Source of the DNA: a virus
Length of the DNA stretch: 22,357 nt
Direction: 5' to 3' (one strand)
Virus record (IMG/VR): IMGVR_UViG_3300025168_000747
Location: 1 to 22,357 of that record
Each line of letters starts with the position of its first letter. The stretch's first letter is position 1. This document shows positions 20,928 to 22,357 of the stretch, one piece after another. The notes under the pieces are model-generated. The model ran no database searches. It was not told the DNA's origin and was given only the letters and a program-made list of their open reading frames with translations. The translations under genes were made by a program, and so were the position numbers.

Positions 20928-21179
20928 CTACCATTTTTTACAACTCCAATATCTAGCAGAAAGTTTACTAGGAGGGCTTGTGTCACATTTATGTCTAGCT
21001 CTAAAACTTTTTCTACGTTTAGGTTGATCTTTTTTGATTGACATATTAGCATCACCAAATCGAATCAACTTAATTTTATCTCCTTGTTTAGCAAGAACAG
21101 CAAATTTTTTACCACCCTTACGAGAATTTTTAGGTTTGTTATAACCGGAAAATTTTTCCCCTGCACGTTCAACAGTCAT
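20928..21179 (-). CDS. Small basic DUF5754-like protein (83 aa)
   Basis: The sequence reads RFSGYNKPK-type opening (KFSGYNKPKNS), then KKFAVLAKQGDKIKLIRFGD, KKDQPKRRKSFRARHKCDTS and a final ARYWSCKKW. This is the pattern of a small family I recall as DUF5754, shared by marine phages and nucleocytoplasmic large DNA viruses. The FRARHKCD...YWSCKKW part holds two Cys and a His that could bind zinc. The function is unknown. The ATG overlaps the endolysin stop by four bases (ATGA), so the two are translationally coupled. Strong basicity and a beta-strand start (FAVLAKQGDKIKLIRFG) would fit nucleic-acid or structural binding. Confidence 0.8.
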   Translation of the reverse strand: MTVERAGEKFSGYNKPKNSRKGGKKFAVLAKQGDKIKLIRFGDANMSIKKDQPKRRKSFRARHKCDTSPPSKLSARYWSCKKW

Positions 21180-21544
21180 GTTCTAATCTCCCAATGAGGC
21201 ATATCCCATTGCCATAGATCAAATCCCCAATGAAGATTATCTACTTCAACAGTTTTACAAGCTTCCTTAATAACCTCTGACAATTCTTTAAAACGATGAA
21301 TATTATCCCAATCAATAGGATAGGGAACCACATCCACTGCCAAAGATGGAGCAACATTATGTTTTGAATTAGGGAATTGGACTTTACTAGCCCCTGATTC
21401 AAAATACTCTTGTTGTTTTTCCTCAGTTCTATGTCCTTCTAATACGGAAAAATCATAGTGTTTTATAGCTTCCTCAAGAACCTTTTGTATTTGAGGGTCA
21501 CAAGACTGTAATCTTTCCTTACTTTTTGAACCGAACTCCGGCAT
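21176..21544 (-). CDS. M15-type peptidase endolysin
   Basis: This 122-aa protein is a D-Ala-D-Ala carboxypeptidase/L-Ala-D-Glu peptidase-type (M15) enzyme. It has EGHRT with Arg39, SKHN with zinc ligand His62, LAVDVVPY with zinc ligand Asp71, and WDMPHWEI with catalytic Asp114 and zinc ligand His117. The length matches small single-domain phage endolysins. It would cut peptide cross-links of the cell wall at the end of infection; without a signal peptide it depends on a holin, for which the gene at 20203 is the candidate. AAAGGAAT precedes the ATG. It is coupled to the basic protein downstream and lies two bases after the membrane/coiled-coil gene. Confidence 0.9.
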   Translation of the reverse strand: MPEFGSKSKERLQSCDPQIQKVLEEAIKHYDFSVLEGHRTEEKQQEYFESGASKVQFPNSKHNVAPSLAVDVVPYPIDWDNIHRFKELSEVIKEACKTVEVDNLHWGFDLWQWDMPHWEIRT

Positions 21545-21546
21545 TT

Positions 21547-21888
21547 CTATTCCTTTATGTGTGGATGTTTTCCATTGTGCATTGAAGCATTTCTATCTAT
21601 TCTATTTTCAGCTACTTTAACTCTAGCCATTAAATCAGCTATTTCTCTATGAGACTTTTCTAAAGCAGCAGGGGAAAGGATATGACCCAATATTGTAATT
21701 TGATGTTGAAATACAGCCGTTGAACTTTCCGCTATATCTAATCTTTTGTTTATTGATTCCAATTCATCATTAACTTTTTTTAAGTCTTGAATTACCCTAG
21801 CTAGTTGATTTTTAACTACAGCATACCCCCCAGCTATAGTTGCTACTAGCATTAAACCTTGCATTGCGTGTGCGCTTGTTAATTCCAT
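21547..21888 (-). CDS. Membrane-anchored coiled-coil protein, possible inner-membrane spanin (113 aa)
   Basis: One hydrophobic segment lies near the N-terminus (about residues 8-25, AMQGLMLVATIAGGYAVV). A long heptad-like helix follows (VIQDLKKVNDELESINKRLD, then further helix to about residue 100) and a His-rich end (NGKHPHIKE). N-terminal anchor plus periplasmic coiled coil, located directly before the endolysin, is the layout of an i-spanin (Rz). Alternatives are a pinholin-associated or tail-chaperone-like protein. No matching o-spanin frame was found overlapping it. The gene lies 12 bases after the preceding stop. Confidence 0.6.
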   Translation of the reverse strand: MELTSAHAMQGLMLVATIAGGYAVVKNQLARVIQDLKKVNDELESINKRLDIAESSTAVFQHQITILGHILSPAALEKSHREIADLMARVKVAENRIDRNASMHNGKHPHIKE

Positions 21889-21900
21889 ATCTTCAATACC

Positions 21901-22357
21901 TTAATAATATTGTAATAACCAGTATAGAAAACCAGATACAGCTATAACTAATAATACTCCTTTACTTATTTCTATATAAAATAATTTCCTAGCTTTTTTT
22001 GTTTCTCGTATTTGATTCTGTCTTTCGTATTTAAGTTGTTCTTGTTTTTCTATTCGTTTTCTTCGTATCTCTAAAATCTTATCCCACGTTCCTTCACCCC
22101 ATTTAACATCTAACCTAACTCCAAGTCGCCATAACTCATTATTAAGAGCTTTAGCATCTGTCACTTCTTGTACGATTGCACCTAAGTTAGTAGATTCTCC
22201 ATCTGTATTGTCTTCAAATTGTTCTAAATGCTTATTAATTCTTGTCTCTGTTTTACCTTTTGGCTTTGCTGTTTCTTTTTTCTTAGCTCTATCACTTAAA
22301 TTAAGAGCAGAATCTAAACTAGAAGCAACTTCTGCTACACTTTTAGCTGAGTCTATA
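21901..22357 (-). CDS. Membrane protein cut by the window edge (at least 151 aa)
   Basis: The frame stays open for 64 codons upstream of the GTG at 22162-22164 and runs off the right edge without a stop, so the gene begins outside the window. The visible N-terminal part is rich in Lys, Ala and Glu. It continues through ALNNELWRLGVRLDVKWGEG, a very basic coiled-coil helix (IRRKRIEKQEQLKYERQ) and one membrane span at the C-terminus (about the last 20 residues, GVLLVIAVSGFLYWLLQYY). The product is unrecognised. A C-terminal anchor with a cytoplasmic coiled coil could fit a lysis-associated or ejection-associated role. It is upstream of the lysis genes in the same operon. Confidence 0.6.
   Translation of the reverse strand, partial: IDSAKSVAEVASSLDSALNLSDRAKKKETAKPKGKTETRINKHLEQFEDNTDGESTNLGAIVQEVTDAKALNNELWRLGVRLDVKWGEGTWDKILEIRRKRIEKQEQLKYERQNQIRETKKARKLFYIEISKGVLLVIAVSGFLYWLLQYY

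Noticed and set aside
20603-21058. A 151-codon - strand frame covering the small basic genes
   Set aside because: Its first ~98 residues overlap the well-supported 46- and 83-residue genes out of frame and look like noise. Only the last 53 residues, with their own ribosome binding site and ATG, form a credible gene.
1-22357. tRNA genes, CRISPR arrays, insertion sequences, integrase or attachment sites
   Set aside because: I saw no cloverleaf-like segments, no regularly spaced repeats, no transposase or integrase motifs; this was by eye only, so a very divergent tRNA could be missed.

Overview
The window looks like about half of the genome of a lytic, AT-rich tailed phage, most probably a marine short-tailed (podovirus-type) phage. 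The evidence is a T7-style replication set, a stubby-tail module, no integrase or repressor, very tight gene packing, and small gene families that I recall from marine phages. The packaging genes, portal and major capsid gene are not here and probably lie beyond the right edge. The phage encodes a cobalamin-dependent (class II) ribonucleotide reductase and a ring-hydroxylating-oxygenase-like protein. From memory, phages of the SAR116 phage HMO-2011 type carry comparable genes, so a marine alphaproteobacterial host is plausible but not shown.

Layout. The left arm (1-11962) is read entirely on the + strand. It starts with small early genes (16-619), then the only sizeable non-coding stretch (620-739, full of inverted and direct repeats). 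More small genes follow (740-1678, including a lipoprotein-like one), then a replication block with single-stranded DNA-binding protein, SleB-type hydrolase, primase-helicase, HNH endonuclease and family A DNA polymerase (1733-6283). Next comes a nuclease block with two PD-(D/E)XK proteins and a T7 endonuclease I homologue, mixed with small genes (6265-8481). The arm ends in a nucleotide-metabolism and auxiliary block: MazG-like pyrophosphatase, small exported protein, class II reductase and oxygenase-like protein (8483-11962). The right arm (11959-22357) is read entirely on the - strand. In transcription order it has a cut membrane protein, a membrane/coiled-coil protein, an M15 peptidase endolysin, three tiny very basic proteins, a holin-like protein, two tail-tube proteins and four large putative internal virion proteins. 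The two arms meet tail to tail with their stop codons sharing a TTAA at 11959-11962.

How it works together. Four sequences with near-consensus host sigma-70 promoter elements and exactly 17-base spacers lie on the + strand at 1675, 6065, 7167 and 8814. Each sits just ahead of a functional block, and three are inside coding sequence. This suggests that host polymerase reads the left arm from nested promoters. The single-stranded DNA-binding protein and the primase-helicase both end in an acidic tail with terminal Phe, as in T7, where such tails dock on the DNA polymerase. Nucleases and the reductase would turn host DNA and ribonucleotides into phage DNA precursors, and the right arm builds the tail and ejection proteins and lyses the cell.

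Most notable points: an oxygenase-like protein whose Rieske cluster ligands are largely gone while the mononuclear iron site is mostly kept; the embedded promoter series; an HNH gene overlapping the polymerase start by 116 bases; a 45-base tandem duplication that copied a ribosome binding site and start codon; and an EF-hand calcium loop in a putative virion protein.
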